The position numbers were made by a program, and so were the translations under genes. Source: an uncultured Bacteroidota bacterium (GTDB taxonomy: Bacteria; Bacteroidota; Bacteroidia; Bacteroidales; VadinHA17). Taken from it: a stretch of 22,484 bases of DNA. The DNA is taken from the NCBI GenBank assembly GCA_903865465.1, contig CAIPJU010000224.1, forward strand, positions 1-22,484, read 5' to 3'. Under the pieces are notes generated by a model, which saw only the letters and a program-made list of their open reading frames with translations, did no database searches and was not told the origin of the DNA. Positions 1 to 8,510 of the stretch are shown in pieces (position 1 is the stretch's first letter; each line of letters opens with the position of its first letter).

Positions 1-1
1 A

Positions 2-889
2 TGGGATGCCTGGTCGCAGAGAACCATAAAGACTCCTATGGTTATCGGACATGAATATATGGGGTACATAGAAAAAATGGGTGCAGGAGTAACAAACCTT
101 CACCTTGGTGAAAGGGTTACCGGCGAAGGACACCTGGCTTGTGGTCATTGCCGCAATTGCCGCCGCGGGAAAGAACATGTTTGTGAAAATACAGTTGGCA
201 TCGGTGTGAATATCGACGGTTCATTTGCCGAATACGTTAGGGTTCCGGCCCAGAATGTTATTCCTCTCGACCACAGGATCCCCGATGAATGGGCAGCCAT
301 CATGGACCCATTCGGAAATGCAACCCACACAGCGCTCTCTTTCCCTCTTATGGGTGAGGATGTATTAATTACAGGTTCCGGACTCATTGGAAGCATGGCA
401 GTTGCAATCGCCAGACATGCAGGGGCAAGATTCATTGTGGCAAGTGACCTTAGCGACTACAGGCTTGAAATTGCAAAGAAAATGGGGGCCACGCTTACCG
501 TAAACCCTTCAAAAGGAGAAAAGATCTCAGATGCAGCTAAAAAACTTGGCATGAGAGGCTTCGATATCGGAATGGAGATGTCAGGCTCCCCTAAGGCATT
601 TGTGGAGATGATAAGTAATATGTATAACGGATCGAGTATTTCGCTACTCGGCATTCTTCCATCAAACTTTGAAGTGCCATGGAGTGATATTATATTCAAG
701 GCTATAACACTGAAAGGGATTTATGGCCGCGAAATGTGGGAAACATGGTATAAAATGGAGATGATGATTATCGGAGGAATTGACCTCAACCCTGTAATAA
801 CCCACAGATTTCACATCGATGACTTCCAGAAAGGCTTCGATGCCATGGAGGAGGGCAATTGCGGAAAAGTAATCCTTAACTGGGACTAG
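2..889 (+). CDS. tdh: L-threonine 3-dehydrogenase, 5'-truncated by window edge
   Basis: Zinc-dependent medium-chain dehydrogenase that oxidises L-threonine to 2-amino-3-oxobutyrate with NAD+ in the cytoplasm. The frame is open from base 2 (W-D-A-W-S-Q...), so the gene continues upstream; 295 codons are visible against about 340 in the family, so roughly 45 N-terminal residues, including the first catalytic zinc cysteine, lie outside. An ATG at 38 lies within the conserved GHEYMG region and is not the start. Visible motifs are GHE (catalytic zinc His/Glu), the structural-zinc cysteine cluster CGHCRNC followed by C, and the Rossmann glycine motif GSGLIG. The kbl gene follows directly and encodes the next enzyme, so the pair forms the threonine-to-glycine route. 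Assignment to Tdh rather than another polyol dehydrogenase rests on motif similarity plus this neighbour. Confidence 0.94.
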   Translation, partial: WDAWSQRTIKTPMVIGHEYMGYIEKMGAGVTNLHLGERVTGEGHLACGHCRNCRRGKEHVCENTVGIGVNIDGSFAEYVRVPAQNVIPLDHRIPDEWAAIMDPFGNATHTALSFPLMGEDVLITGSGLIGSMAVAIARHAGARFIVASDLSDYRLEIAKKMGATLTVNPSKGEKISDAAKKLGMRGFDIGMEMSGSPKAFVEMISNMYNGSSISLLGILPSNFEVPWSDIIFKAITLKGIYGREMWETWYKMEMMIIGGIDLNPVITHRFHIDDFQKGFDAMEEGNCGKVILNWD

Positions 890-944
890 CCGACTTAATA
901 TTTTGATTATCATATTATTAACGAAATTAAGCTACATAAATACC

Positions 945-2135
945 ATGTATAACGATTACCGGAAACATCTGACAGCTATTATAAATGAGATCAGGGAAGG
1001 CGGCCTCTACAAGAATGAATATATAATAACCTCACCTCAGGGTGCAGAAATTACCCTCGAATCGGGACAGAAGGTTCTGAATTTCTGCGCCAACAACTAT
1101 CTGGGCCTCTCCAATAATGAATCGCTTAGAGATGCAGCCAGGAATGCACTCGATGGTCATGGCTACGGCATGTCGTCGGTGAGGTTCATCTGCGGTACTA
1201 CCGATCTGCATAAAAAACTGGAGAAAAAGCTGGCAGATTTCTTCGGTACAGAAGATACAATTCTTTATGCAGCCTGCTTCGACGCAAACGGAGGAGTATT
1301 TGAGCCGCTTCTTACAGATGAAGATGCTATTATTTCCGATTCTCTTAATCATGCTTCGATAATTGACGGAGTAAGGCTTTGCAAGGCTCAGCGATACAGG
1401 TATGAGAATGCCGATATGGCTGACCTCGAAAAACAGCTTCAGATTAGTATGGCACAGAGATTCAGGTTAATAGTCACCGATGGAGTCTTTTCGATGGATG
1501 GCAATGTAGCGCCACTTGATAAAATAGTCGCCCTTGCTGAAAAATATAAGGCCATGGTAATGGTTGATGAATCACACTCAGCAGGTGTCGTTGGAAACAC
1601 AGGTCGAGGAGTTACGGAGCTTTATGATCTCAGGGGAAAGGTGGAGATCATAACTGGCACACTGGGGAAGGCCTTCGGAGGCGCAATCGGAGGATTTACA
1701 AGCGGTAAAAAGGAGATTATTGAGATGCTGAGGCAGAGGTCGAGACCATATCTCTTCTCAAACTCCATCCCTCCAATGGTTGCAGCAGCAGGAATCAGGA
1801 TGGTTGACATGATGACCGAAACCAACCAGCTCCAGGACAAACTTCACCGGAATTCGGAATACTTTATCGCGGAAATGAAAAAACTCGGCTTCGATATAAA
1901 GCCAACACGATCAGCAATCTGTGCTGTAATGCTCTATGATGCAAAACTTTCACAGGAGTTTGCAGCAAGGCTGCTTAAGGAGGGAATTTATGTTATCGGA
2001 TTCTATTATCCCGTTGTTGCAAAGGGACAGGCCAGAATAAGAGTTCAGCTCTCTGCAGCCCATGAACATGAACATCTCGATAAGGCTATTGCTGCCTTTA
2101 AGAAGACCGGAATAGATCTCGGAGTCATAAAATAA
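945..2135 (+). CDS. kbl: Glycine C-acetyltransferase (2-amino-3-ketobutyrate CoA ligase)
   Basis: PLP-dependent enzyme of the alpha-oxoamine synthase family that cleaves 2-amino-3-oxobutyrate with CoA to glycine and acetyl-CoA. From the ATG at 945 it has 396 residues, matching the usual 395-400. An upstream in-frame ATG at 903 would add 14 hydrophobic residues not typical of the family, so 945 is preferred. The PLP lysine is K242 in GTLGKAFGG; the cofactor-binding Asp-Glu-Ser-His (D208-H211) and the N-terminal NNYLGL segment are present. It begins 55 bases after the tdh stop in the same direction and is probably co-transcribed with it. Other family members (BioF, serine palmitoyltransferase) are possible by fold, but length, motifs and the tdh neighbour favour Kbl. 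Confidence 0.96.
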   Translation: MYNDYRKHLTAIINEIREGGLYKNEYIITSPQGAEITLESGQKVLNFCANNYLGLSNNESLRDAARNALDGHGYGMSSVRFICGTTDLHKKLEKKLADFFGTEDTILYAACFDANGGVFEPLLTDEDAIISDSLNHASIIDGVRLCKAQRYRYENADMADLEKQLQISMAQRFRLIVTDGVFSMDGNVAPLDKIVALAEKYKAMVMVDESHSAGVVGNTGRGVTELYDLRGKVEIITGTLGKAFGGAIGGFTSGKKEIIEMLRQRSRPYLFSNSIPPMVAAAGIRMVDMMTETNQLQDKLHRNSEYFIAEMKKLGFDIKPTRSAICAVMLYDAKLSQEFAARLLKEGIYVIGFYYPVVAKGQARIRVQLSAAHEHEHLDKAIAAFKKTGIDLGVIK

Positions 2136-2219
2136 GCAGCATCCTTCATTAAATTCTGAAATAATTGCCCCGATAAGAAATTAGTACTTAATTTACAGCA
2201 CTATAACTTAAACGGAAAA

Positions 2220-3107
2220 TTGATGAACAAGTACCTGTTCCCAGTCTATAGGATACTGGTGCCCAAGACTGTGCGTACTATAATCCTGAAAAAAAATCTC
2301 AGGAAAAAAATCCTCGGCTATCTGACTTCACTTCCTTTGGGAGAGCTGAGCGAGGAGAAAAAGGAAATTCTTAATTTCCTTAAGAATAATGAGATACGGA
2401 TATTCCCATACTCGTTCAATGATAATTATTCTCCCGAAGAAATCGAAGTCTTCACCGATGGCGAAAACGGATTAAAATATGTTTTGCAGGAGGGGAAGAG
2501 GCTCTATTTTAAAAGGAGATGGAGTGAAGCCCGTATAAAAAGGGCATATTCAGATCTTATGAGGGAGCAGGATCCTGAAAGCCCTCACAGGTATCTCTCA
2601 GATTCATTTACCGTTACCGGCGAGGATGTTCTTGCCGATATCGGTGCTGCCGAAGGAAATTTCTCACTTGCGGTAATTGATAAGGTGAAGAAGGTTTACC
2701 TCTTTGAATACGAGAGAGAATGGGCCGAAGCGCTCAGGGCAACCTTTGCCCCCTGGAAAGATAAGGTTGAAATAGTCAACAAGTACGTTGCCGGCCATGA
2801 GGATGAATCGCACGTCAGGTTCGATAAATTTTACAGCGAAAAGAAGGATATCACTTTTCTGAAGATAGATGTCGATGGTGCTGAGTCTGAAGTTCTTGGC
2901 AGCTTTGATGACATATTCAAATCGGACGACAAACTGAAAATAGCGCTTTGCACCTACCATAAAAACAATGATGAGAAGGATTTCACAGCACTGCTGCTAA
3001 GCCACCGGTTCTCAGTCACCCCATCGAAGAGGTATATGATCCATTTTTATGATAAGCAGATTAAGGAGCCTTATCTCAGACGAGGACTCTTAAGAGCTGT
3101 CAGGTAA
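2220..3107 (+). CDS. FkbM-family SAM-dependent methyltransferase
   Basis: A 295-residue protein whose C-terminal half is a class I methyltransferase. SAM-binding motif I is ADIGAAEGNFS (about residues 139-149), and the FkbM signature FLKIDVDGAE lies at about 213-222. The first 130 residues are basic and charged and match nothing I recognise. FkbM enzymes usually O-methylate sugars or polyketides; the substrate here is unknown, though waaA downstream shows that the organism makes a lipopolysaccharide core. Two consecutive ATGs (2220 and 2223) could serve as start. It is 84 bases after kbl with no visible terminator, and convergent with nrdJ. The family call is firm; the substrate is not inferred. 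Confidence 0.85.
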   Translation: MMNKYLFPVYRILVPKTVRTIILKKNLRKKILGYLTSLPLGELSEEKKEILNFLKNNEIRIFPYSFNDNYSPEEIEVFTDGENGLKYVLQEGKRLYFKRRWSEARIKRAYSDLMREQDPESPHRYLSDSFTVTGEDVLADIGAAEGNFSLAVIDKVKKVYLFEYEREWAEALRATFAPWKDKVEIVNKYVAGHEDESHVRFDKFYSEKKDITFLKIDVDGAESEVLGSFDDIFKSDDKLKIALCTYHKNNDEKDFTALLLSHRFSVTPSKRYMIHFYDKQIKEPYLRRGLLRAVR

Positions 3108-3149
3108 AAAGATAAATGCGGTCAATATTTCATAAAATAATGGCCGCAT
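3105..3149 (-). terminator. Rho-independent terminator of nrdJ
   Basis: Bases 3116-3123 (ATGCGGTC) pair with 3142-3149 (GGCCGCAT) in an 8-bp stem with one T-G wobble and an 18-base loop. Read on the minus strand, the stem is followed by a T-rich run (TTATCTTTTTAC), and it lies 24 bases beyond the nrdJ stop. The T-tract overlaps the stop codon of the convergent methyltransferase gene. There is no T-run on the plus-strand side, so it looks one-directional. Confidence 0.7.
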
Positions 3150-3172
3150 CTCTCAAGGTTTTCAGACCTCTC

Positions 3173-5800
3173 TCATCCGCATTTCGAAGAACCGCAGTCT
3201 TTGCATATAAGACATCCCTCTTCGTAAACAAGGTTATCCGAACCGCAATCACCACATTTGCCTTTAGCCTTGGTACCGTTAGGAATATATTTCTTAAGGG
3301 CCCTTTCAACACCGCTTTTCCAGTTGTTTATCGACTCGCTGTCGAGGTTGAGCGATTCAATGAGGTTTACAACATCCTGTATCGGCATTTCGTGACGAAG
3401 CACTCCTGATATCAGTTTTGCATAATTCCAGAATTCGGGTTTAAACATATGTGAAAGCCCTTCGATGGTTTTCTTGTAACCGTATTTGTCGGTATACTGG
3501 AAATCGTACCGCTTCCCGTCATCATTCCTGGCTTTTGTGATCTTCCCCTTTACGATGCTTTTTGGAATTGGAAACACCTCATCATCGGCAATCCCTGTAA
3601 ATATTTCGTAAGGCTTATTGTCTTTAAGTCCAACGAATGCAACCCATTTCTCTTCGTTTATATTGAACCTGATGACATCGCAGTCGAGAACTTTTGGTCT
3701 CTTCAGTCTCTCCGGACGCGAATCAGCCTTACCTGCAATAAGGACACCATTACGCGATCCGTCGCGGTAAACAGTTGCTCCCTTACAACCAACTTTCCAT
3801 GCCGTGAGGTATAGTTCACTTACCAGTTCTTCCTTTGCATCGGAGGGCAGGTTGATGGTTACGCTGATAGAGTGGTCGACCCATTTCTGAATTGCACCCT
3901 GCATTCTTACCTTCGCTATCCAGTCGATGTCGTTGGCGGTAGCTTTATAATATGGTGATTTTTCTATTATGGCCTGAATATCGCAGTCGTTCATATGTGT
4001 AACCTCATCGGCATTGTAGCCATTAAGTTTAAGCCAGTCGACAAACTTATGGTGGAAGACATTGAATTCTTCCCACGAATCGCCAACCTCGTCCTTAAAT
4101 GCCACTTTAACATTCTTGTCATTGGGGTTCACTTTCCTCCTTCTCTTATAGAAAGTAGAGAAGATAGGTTCAATTCCTGAAGTAGTCTGGGTCATCAGGC
4201 TTGTAGTTCCTGTAGGAGCGATAGTCAGAAGCGCTATGTTTCTCCTTCCGTATTTAACCATATTCCTGTACATCACCGGATCGGCCTCTTTCATCCTTAA
4301 AATAAAAGGATTATTTACTTCACGATCAGCATCATATATCGAAAATGGCCCGCGTTCCTTAGCCAGGTACGTCGATGATTTGTATGCTTCCAGAGCAAGA
4401 GTCTTGTGAACTTCAACAGAAAAATCGGTTGCATCATCAGTACCGTATCTCAGTCCGAGAGCTGCAAGCATATCTCCTTCGGCTGTTATGCCAATACCTG
4501 TTCTTCTGCCCTCTTCCGCCTTGGTCCTTATATTTTTCCAAAGATTGAGCTCAACCCTTTTCAGCTCTTCATTTTCAGGGTCAGCCTTCACTTTCGCAAG
4601 GATTGCATCGATCTTCTCAAGCTCGAGATCGATAATATCGTCCATCATTCTCTGTGCAAGGCCTACATGTTCTTTATAAAGCTCGAAGTCGAATTCTGCC
4701 TCAAGGGTAAATGGATTATTTACATAACTGAAGAGGTTAATGGCAAGCAGTCTGCAACTGTCGTAGGGACAAAGCGGAATCTCACCGCACGGGTTCGTGG
4801 AGACAGTTTTGTATCCAAGATCCGCATAGCAGTCAGGAACACTCTCCCTGGTAATGGTATCCCAGAAGAGTACTCCGGGTTCGGCCGATTTCCAGGCATT
4901 ATGGATAATTTTCGACCAAAGCTCTTCAGCATTAATATCCTGTTTAAAGTTAGGCTGGTCGGAAACAATCGGATACTGCTGCGTGAATGTTGTCTTTTGC
5001 TCAACAGCCTTCATAAAGTCATCGGTGAGCTTCACGGAAACATTAGCTCCTGTAACTTTACCGCTTTCCATCTTTGCATCGATGAACTTACCCGAATCGG
5101 GGTGTTTTATTGAGATTGAAAGCATAAGGGCTCCTCTGCGACCGTCCTGTGCTACTTCGCGTGTAGAATTGGAATATCTTTCCATGAAGGGGACAACACC
5201 CGTTGAGGTTAGCGCACTATTGAGGACAGGAGTTCCCTTGGGCCTGATGTGCGAAAGGTCGTGACCGACACCACCGCGACGCTTCATAAGCTGCACCTGT
5301 TCCTGATCGATCTTCATTATTCCGCCATACGAATCCGACGCACCGTCGTTTCCAATCACAAAACAATTTGAAAGTGATGCAATCTGGAATTCGTTGCCGA
5401 TTCCTGTCATGGGACTTCCCTGGGGAACAATGTACTTGAAATCTTTCAGAACATTAAATATCAGTTCTTCAGGAATAGGATTTTTGTATTTAAGTTCTAT
5501 CCTGTGAATTTCCCGTGCCAGCCTTCGGTGCATGTCATCGGGTGTTTTTTCATACAGATTGCCAAAGGAATCTTTCAGGGCATATTTATTTGCCCAGACC
5601 CTGGCGGCAAGTTCATCCCCATTGAAATATTTAACGCTGGCATCTACTGCTTCGTCGTGGGAATATATAGCTTTCTTTTCAACTCTCATCTCACTTTTTT
5701 TCATTTCCTCTTTCGTAACCGCTTTTTGTTCCTGAGATGATTCTTCTCCTGATTTCTTTCCAGATGCAATTGCTGGGTCCTGGACAAATAATTCTTCCAT
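3173..5800 (-). CDS. nrdJ: Adenosylcobalamin-dependent (class II) ribonucleotide reductase
   Basis: Reduces ribonucleotides to deoxyribonucleotides using a B12-derived radical, so it needs neither oxygen nor a separate radical subunit. It has 875 residues. Visible: the thiyl-radical site NPCGE (C338, E340); the redox pair C146 (SLSNCF) and C349, eleven residues after C338 as in Thermotoga-type NrdJ; the phosphate-binding loop APTGTTS (528-534); and a C-terminal cysteine-rich zinc-ribbon-like tail (C849, C852, C863, C866, C869, C874) of the kind that shuttles reducing equivalents. The first 45 residues are charged and low in complexity and contain no recognisable ATP-cone. Later methionines (for example M33) could be alternative starts. 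The gene stands alone, with a terminator behind it and a long non-coding region ahead. Confidence 0.97.
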   Translation of the reverse strand: MEELFVQDPAIASGKKSGEESSQEQKAVTKEEMKKSEMRVEKKAIYSHDEAVDASVKYFNGDELAARVWANKYALKDSFGNLYEKTPDDMHRRLAREIHRIELKYKNPIPEELIFNVLKDFKYIVPQGSPMTGIGNEFQIASLSNCFVIGNDGASDSYGGIMKIDQEQVQLMKRRGGVGHDLSHIRPKGTPVLNSALTSTGVVPFMERYSNSTREVAQDGRRGALMLSISIKHPDSGKFIDAKMESGKVTGANVSVKLTDDFMKAVEQKTTFTQQYPIVSDQPNFKQDINAEELWSKIIHNAWKSAEPGVLFWDTITRESVPDCYADLGYKTVSTNPCGEIPLCPYDSCRLLAINLFSYVNNPFTLEAEFDFELYKEHVGLAQRMMDDIIDLELEKIDAILAKVKADPENEELKRVELNLWKNIRTKAEEGRRTGIGITAEGDMLAALGLRYGTDDATDFSVEVHKTLALEAYKSSTYLAKERGPFSIYDADREVNNPFILRMKEADPVMYRNMVKYGRRNIALLTIAPTGTTSLMTQTTSGIEPIFSTFYKRRRKVNPNDKNVKVAFKDEVGDSWEEFNVFHHKFVDWLKLNGYNADEVTHMNDCDIQAIIEKSPYYKATANDIDWIAKVRMQGAIQKWVDHSISVTINLPSDAKEELVSELYLTAWKVGCKGATVYRDGSRNGVLIAGKADSRPERLKRPKVLDCDVIRFNINEEKWVAFVGLKDNKPYEIFTGIADDEVFPIPKSIVKGKITKARNDDGKRYDFQYTDKYGYKKTIEGLSHMFKPEFWNYAKLISGVLRHEMPIQDVVNLIESLNLDSESINNWKSGVERALKKYIPNGTKAKGKCGDCGSDNLVYEEGCLICKDCGSSKCG

Positions 5801-6162
5801 ATATAACTATTAAACTTTGATCTTTAATTGATTATAAAACCGATGACTAGATTACCGGTGTTTTGTAAAATTACACAAGCCCCCAACTCAAAGCAATAGC
5901 GAAAATTTAAGTTTATTAACATTTGATTGCTTAGTTATTAACTGTCTATTTAATTACTGACTGTTAATTGATTAACAGCTAAAGCGCTGTCAGAGAGAGA
6001 TTCAAACCCACCGGAATATTTCTTGCCATTTGAGCAATAATGCAGATTCTGCTACGTAAAACATAGTTCAAAACAGCCTTAACCTTGTATAAAACAGATC
6101 CTAATACGGCTCCTCTGCCAAAGCCTGATCTAAACTTTTATTAAATGTTAATCTCCTGATCA
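5801..6162. other. Non-coding gap between nrdJ and waaA (both minus strand)
   Basis: This 362-base AT-rich stretch has stops in every frame and no gene I can support. It must hold the nrdJ promoter and the end of the waaA transcript. On the minus strand the best promoter-like match is TATTGCTTTG, an imperfect -7 element with two extra bases, at about 5891-5900. A perfect inverted repeat lies at 5961-5978. I looked for a cobalamin riboswitch, which would be logical ahead of a B12-dependent enzyme, but found no B12-box core. Confidence 0.6.
5961..5978. repeat. Perfect 8-bp inverted repeat, candidate operator upstream of nrdJ
   Basis: CTGTTAAT-TG-ATTAACAG is a perfect dyad with a 2-base spacer, about 160 bases upstream of the nrdJ start. 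Nearby on the left, at 5934-5964, related half-site-like words (TTATTAACTGT, ACTGACTGT) occur. The short spacer suits a dimeric DNA-binding protein better than a terminator. No known regulator motif (NrdR box, FNR site) is matched. Confidence 0.45.
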
Positions 6163-7416
6163 TTAATGATAAGATTGTGTTAAACAAATAACACTACCGA
6201 TTTCCTGAATTATAATATCCGTAGCTCCGATATTCTCCTTAACAAATGTCCCTGCAGCTTTCGCAGAATCTATATATGAAATTTCATTACTGAGCCACTC
6301 GTCAACAGTTTTTTCAAATTCATCATAGGATTGAAATGACCTTCCTCCTCCCGATATGATGAGTTCAACAGCCTCCCTGAACTTAAGATGGTTCGGACCG
6401 AAGAGAACAGGAATTCCCCAGCATGCAGGCTCAAGGACATTATGAATACCGGTACCGAAGCCACCACCGACTTCAGCAATCGAAGCATACCTGTATGCCG
6501 ACGATAGCATTCCTATATTGTCAATTATAAGGACCCTTGCTTCAGAAACAGCCGGATCATAAGCAGAAAATCTTGCCACAGGCACCTCAAAGAGCTTTTC
6601 AAGACGATCAATATTCTGTTTATCAATCATATGCGGAGCAAATACCCATTTCATTTTCCCCGGATAACTGTTAATATACCTGCAGATGATCTCCTCATCA
6701 GGTCTCCAGCTGCTGCCTGCAAGGAATAGCCTTTCGTCTCCCCTGAACTTCTCAAGCAGTGGTATCTCTCTTGCAGAATCTGCTATTTCAGCAACCCTGT
6801 CAAACCTCGTATCACCTGAAAACATCATATTATTAAGACCTATTGACGACAGGAGTTCAAGCGACTGTTTGTCCTGTACAAAGATCATCCTGAACTTCCC
6901 GAGCATCTTCCTGAAAAATGCACCATGCCATTTGAAGAAATGCTGACCCGGACGAAATATTGCTGAAATGAGGTAGAGAGGTATTTGATTCCTGTAAAGT
7001 TCGGATATATAGTTATTCCAGAATTCATATTTGACGAAGATCACGAATTCCGGATTCAGCATCTTCACCAGTCGTGAAGCATTAGCAGCAGTGTCGGAAG
7101 GGAGATATATAATACAATCGGCGCCCGCATAGCCTTTTCTCACTTCATAACCCGATGGCGAAAAAAATGTGAGGACAATTTTCAGGTCAGCTCGTCCTCT
7201 CCTTAATGCCTCAATTACCGGCCTTCCCTGCTCAAACTCCCCGAGCGATGCACAATGCATCCAGATTACCCTATCGCCTGGTCTTATTTTCTCACTGATT
7301 TTATCCTGCCATCCACTGACTCCTTTTGCCCAAAGTCCTATCGTATTATTAAACGGGGCAACCAAGCGGACAATCAGATTCAAAATGGCTATGGCTATAT
7401 TATACAGTATATTCAT
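6163..7416 (-). CDS. waaA: 3-deoxy-D-manno-octulosonic acid (Kdo) transferase
   Basis: Transfers Kdo from CMP-Kdo to lipid A precursor at the inner face of the inner membrane, the first step of lipopolysaccharide core assembly. It is a GT-B glycosyltransferase with a hydrophobic N-terminal anchor (about residues 3-22). The N-terminal motif HCASLGEFEQ (H54-Q63) contains the expected catalytic glutamate E60, and the C-terminal domain has the family segment GTGIHNVLEP. From the ATG at 7416 there are 417 residues, a normal length. An in-frame ATG at 7425 is possible; a TTG at 7431 would lie at or upstream of the predicted transcription start. Homologues commonly begin Met-x-x-Leu-Tyr-Asn, which favours 7416. 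It is transcribed divergently from the histidine kinase. Confidence 0.93.
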   Translation of the reverse strand: MNILYNIAIAILNLIVRLVAPFNNTIGLWAKGVSGWQDKISEKIRPGDRVIWMHCASLGEFEQGRPVIEALRRGRADLKIVLTFFSPSGYEVRKGYAGADCIIYLPSDTAANASRLVKMLNPEFVIFVKYEFWNNYISELYRNQIPLYLISAIFRPGQHFFKWHGAFFRKMLGKFRMIFVQDKQSLELLSSIGLNNMMFSGDTRFDRVAEIADSAREIPLLEKFRGDERLFLAGSSWRPDEEIICRYINSYPGKMKWVFAPHMIDKQNIDRLEKLFEVPVARFSAYDPAVSEARVLIIDNIGMLSSAYRYASIAEVGGGFGTGIHNVLEPACWGIPVLFGPNHLKFREAVELIISGGGRSFQSYDEFEKTVDEWLSNEISYIDSAKAAGTFVKENIGATDIIIQEIGSVICLTQSYH

Positions 7417-7436
7417 GATTCTCATATTCAAAGATT

Positions 7437-7444
7437 CAAATGTA
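7437..7444 (-). promoter_or_regulatory. Candidate -7 element for waaA
   Basis: On the minus strand TACATTTG matches the Bacteroidota -7 consensus TAnnTTTG exactly and sits 21-28 bases upstream of the ATG at 7416. No good -33 TTTG is seen at the expected spacing. With this element, the start at 7416 has a leader of roughly 15 bases. Confidence 0.45.
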
Positions 7445-7508
7445 ATAAAAGAAAAAATTATAACCTTTTAAAAATGGTCATGATACATCTCGTTATTAAT
7501 TTAACTCA

Positions 7509-7516
7509 TACTTTTG
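7509..7516 (+). promoter_or_regulatory. Candidate -7 element for the histidine kinase gene
   Basis: TACTTTTG matches TAnnTTTG exactly, 22-29 bases before the ATG at 7538. It overlaps a TTG at 7514 that could otherwise be taken as the start codon, so it decides the start: a TTG inside the -7 element would not be in the transcript. No clear -33 element is seen. Confidence 0.5.
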
Positions 7517-7537
7517 CATACTAATCATTTGTTGTTC

Positions 7538-8485
7538 ATGGTACGACTCATTGCCCTGATTATATCAATAGTGCTGCAGATCATTGCAGCCGCCATAGCC
7601 CTCAGGTTCATGAAGCTGACCAAATACAGACTCTCCTGGATACTCCTGTCAACATCATTTGCATTCATGGCCGTAAGAAAGATAATTCAACTCGTGGAGT
7701 TTCTAAGAGGACCACCATCGTATGCCTGGCAGATGATCGATGAATGGATTGGCGTACTTATTTCAATTATGATTATATCAGGTGTCATACTGATAAGAGA
7801 ACTATTTCAGTCGCTCAAACGGGCCGAAACCGACCGCCAGCGTACCGAGAAAAGAGTTATAACCGCTATAATAAATACCGAAGAGAACGAAAGGAAAAGA
7901 TTCGCCAAAGATCTTCACGACGGACTTGGACCTATACTCTCAACAGTGAAAATGTCCCTCTCTTCACTCACTCCCAGGATTAAGGATGAAACGGGAACAA
8001 TAATCCTGAGCAACACTAATTACCTTATTAATGAGGCCTTAGGTACCATAAAAGAGATTTCCAATAATCTCAGTCCCCATATTCTCACAAATTTTGGTCT
8101 TACCAGCGCAGTCAGTACTTTTGTTGCTAAAATCAATCAGACAAAAGCGATATCGATCGAATTCAAGTCGAATATGGAGAACCAGCGTCTCGACAGCGAC
8201 AAGGAGGTTGTCATGTACAGGGCTGTATGCGAACTTATTAATAATTCAATCCTTCATTCGGGAGCTTCACGGATTGAAATTGAACTAAATAAACATGAAA
8301 AATTTGTTACCTTGCAGTTCAATGATAACGGGCGCGGATTTGATACTTCAACCCTGAAAGGTGAAGATGTCAAAGGGATGGGCATTTCGAATATTGAAAC
8401 ACGTGTGAGAAATGTCGAAGGTGTTTTTATACTCGAGAGTGCCCCAGGAAAAGGGACAAGCGCCCTGATTAAAATGATTGACTGA
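7538..8485 (+). CDS. NarL-family sensor histidine kinase
   Basis: Membrane sensor kinase of 315 residues. The N-terminus has three hydrophobic segments (about 3-24, 32-45 and 70-86), then a short coiled stretch rich in Arg and Glu. The HisKA_3-type phosphoacceptor is H127 in DLHDGLGP, preceded by ENERKR. The X-region LSPHILTNFGL and the ATPase boxes follow: N-box ELINN (232-236), G1 DNGRGF (263-268), G2 GMGISN (281-286). No large extracellular sensor domain is visible, so the stimulus is probably sensed in or near the membrane, or through a partner. The response regulator starts 25 bases downstream. The start is the ATG at 7538; see the -7 element at 7509. Confidence 0.93.
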   Translation: MVRLIALIISIVLQIIAAAIALRFMKLTKYRLSWILLSTSFAFMAVRKIIQLVEFLRGPPSYAWQMIDEWIGVLISIMIISGVILIRELFQSLKRAETDRQRTEKRVITAIINTEENERKRFAKDLHDGLGPILSTVKMSLSSLTPRIKDETGTIILSNTNYLINEALGTIKEISNNLSPHILTNFGLTSAVSTFVAKINQTKAISIEFKSNMENQRLDSDKEVVMYRAVCELINNSILHSGASRIEIELNKHEKFVTLQFNDNGRGFDTSTLKGEDVKGMGISNIETRVRNVEGVFILESAPGKGTSALIKMID

Positions 8486-8510
8486 CACTGGTCAGATTAC
8501 CATTAATACT

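Noticed and set aside
3116..3409. 97-codon plus-strand open frame at the 3' end of nrdJ
   Set aside because: It is a shadow of the zinc-ribbon region of nrdJ and begins inside the terminator hairpin.
4406..5113. 235-codon open frame on the plus strand inside nrdJ
   Set aside because: It is antisense to the conserved core of the reductase, its translation resembles no protein family, and codon periodicity belongs to nrdJ.
5801..6162. Cobalamin riboswitch upstream of nrdJ
   Set aside because: A minus-strand CCGGTGGGTTTGAATC faintly recalls part of the riboswitch core, but there is no B12 box and no surrounding conserved helices.
7514..7537. TTG start for the histidine kinase
   Set aside because: The TTG lies inside the -7 promoter element, and the ATG at 7538 begins directly before the first membrane segment.
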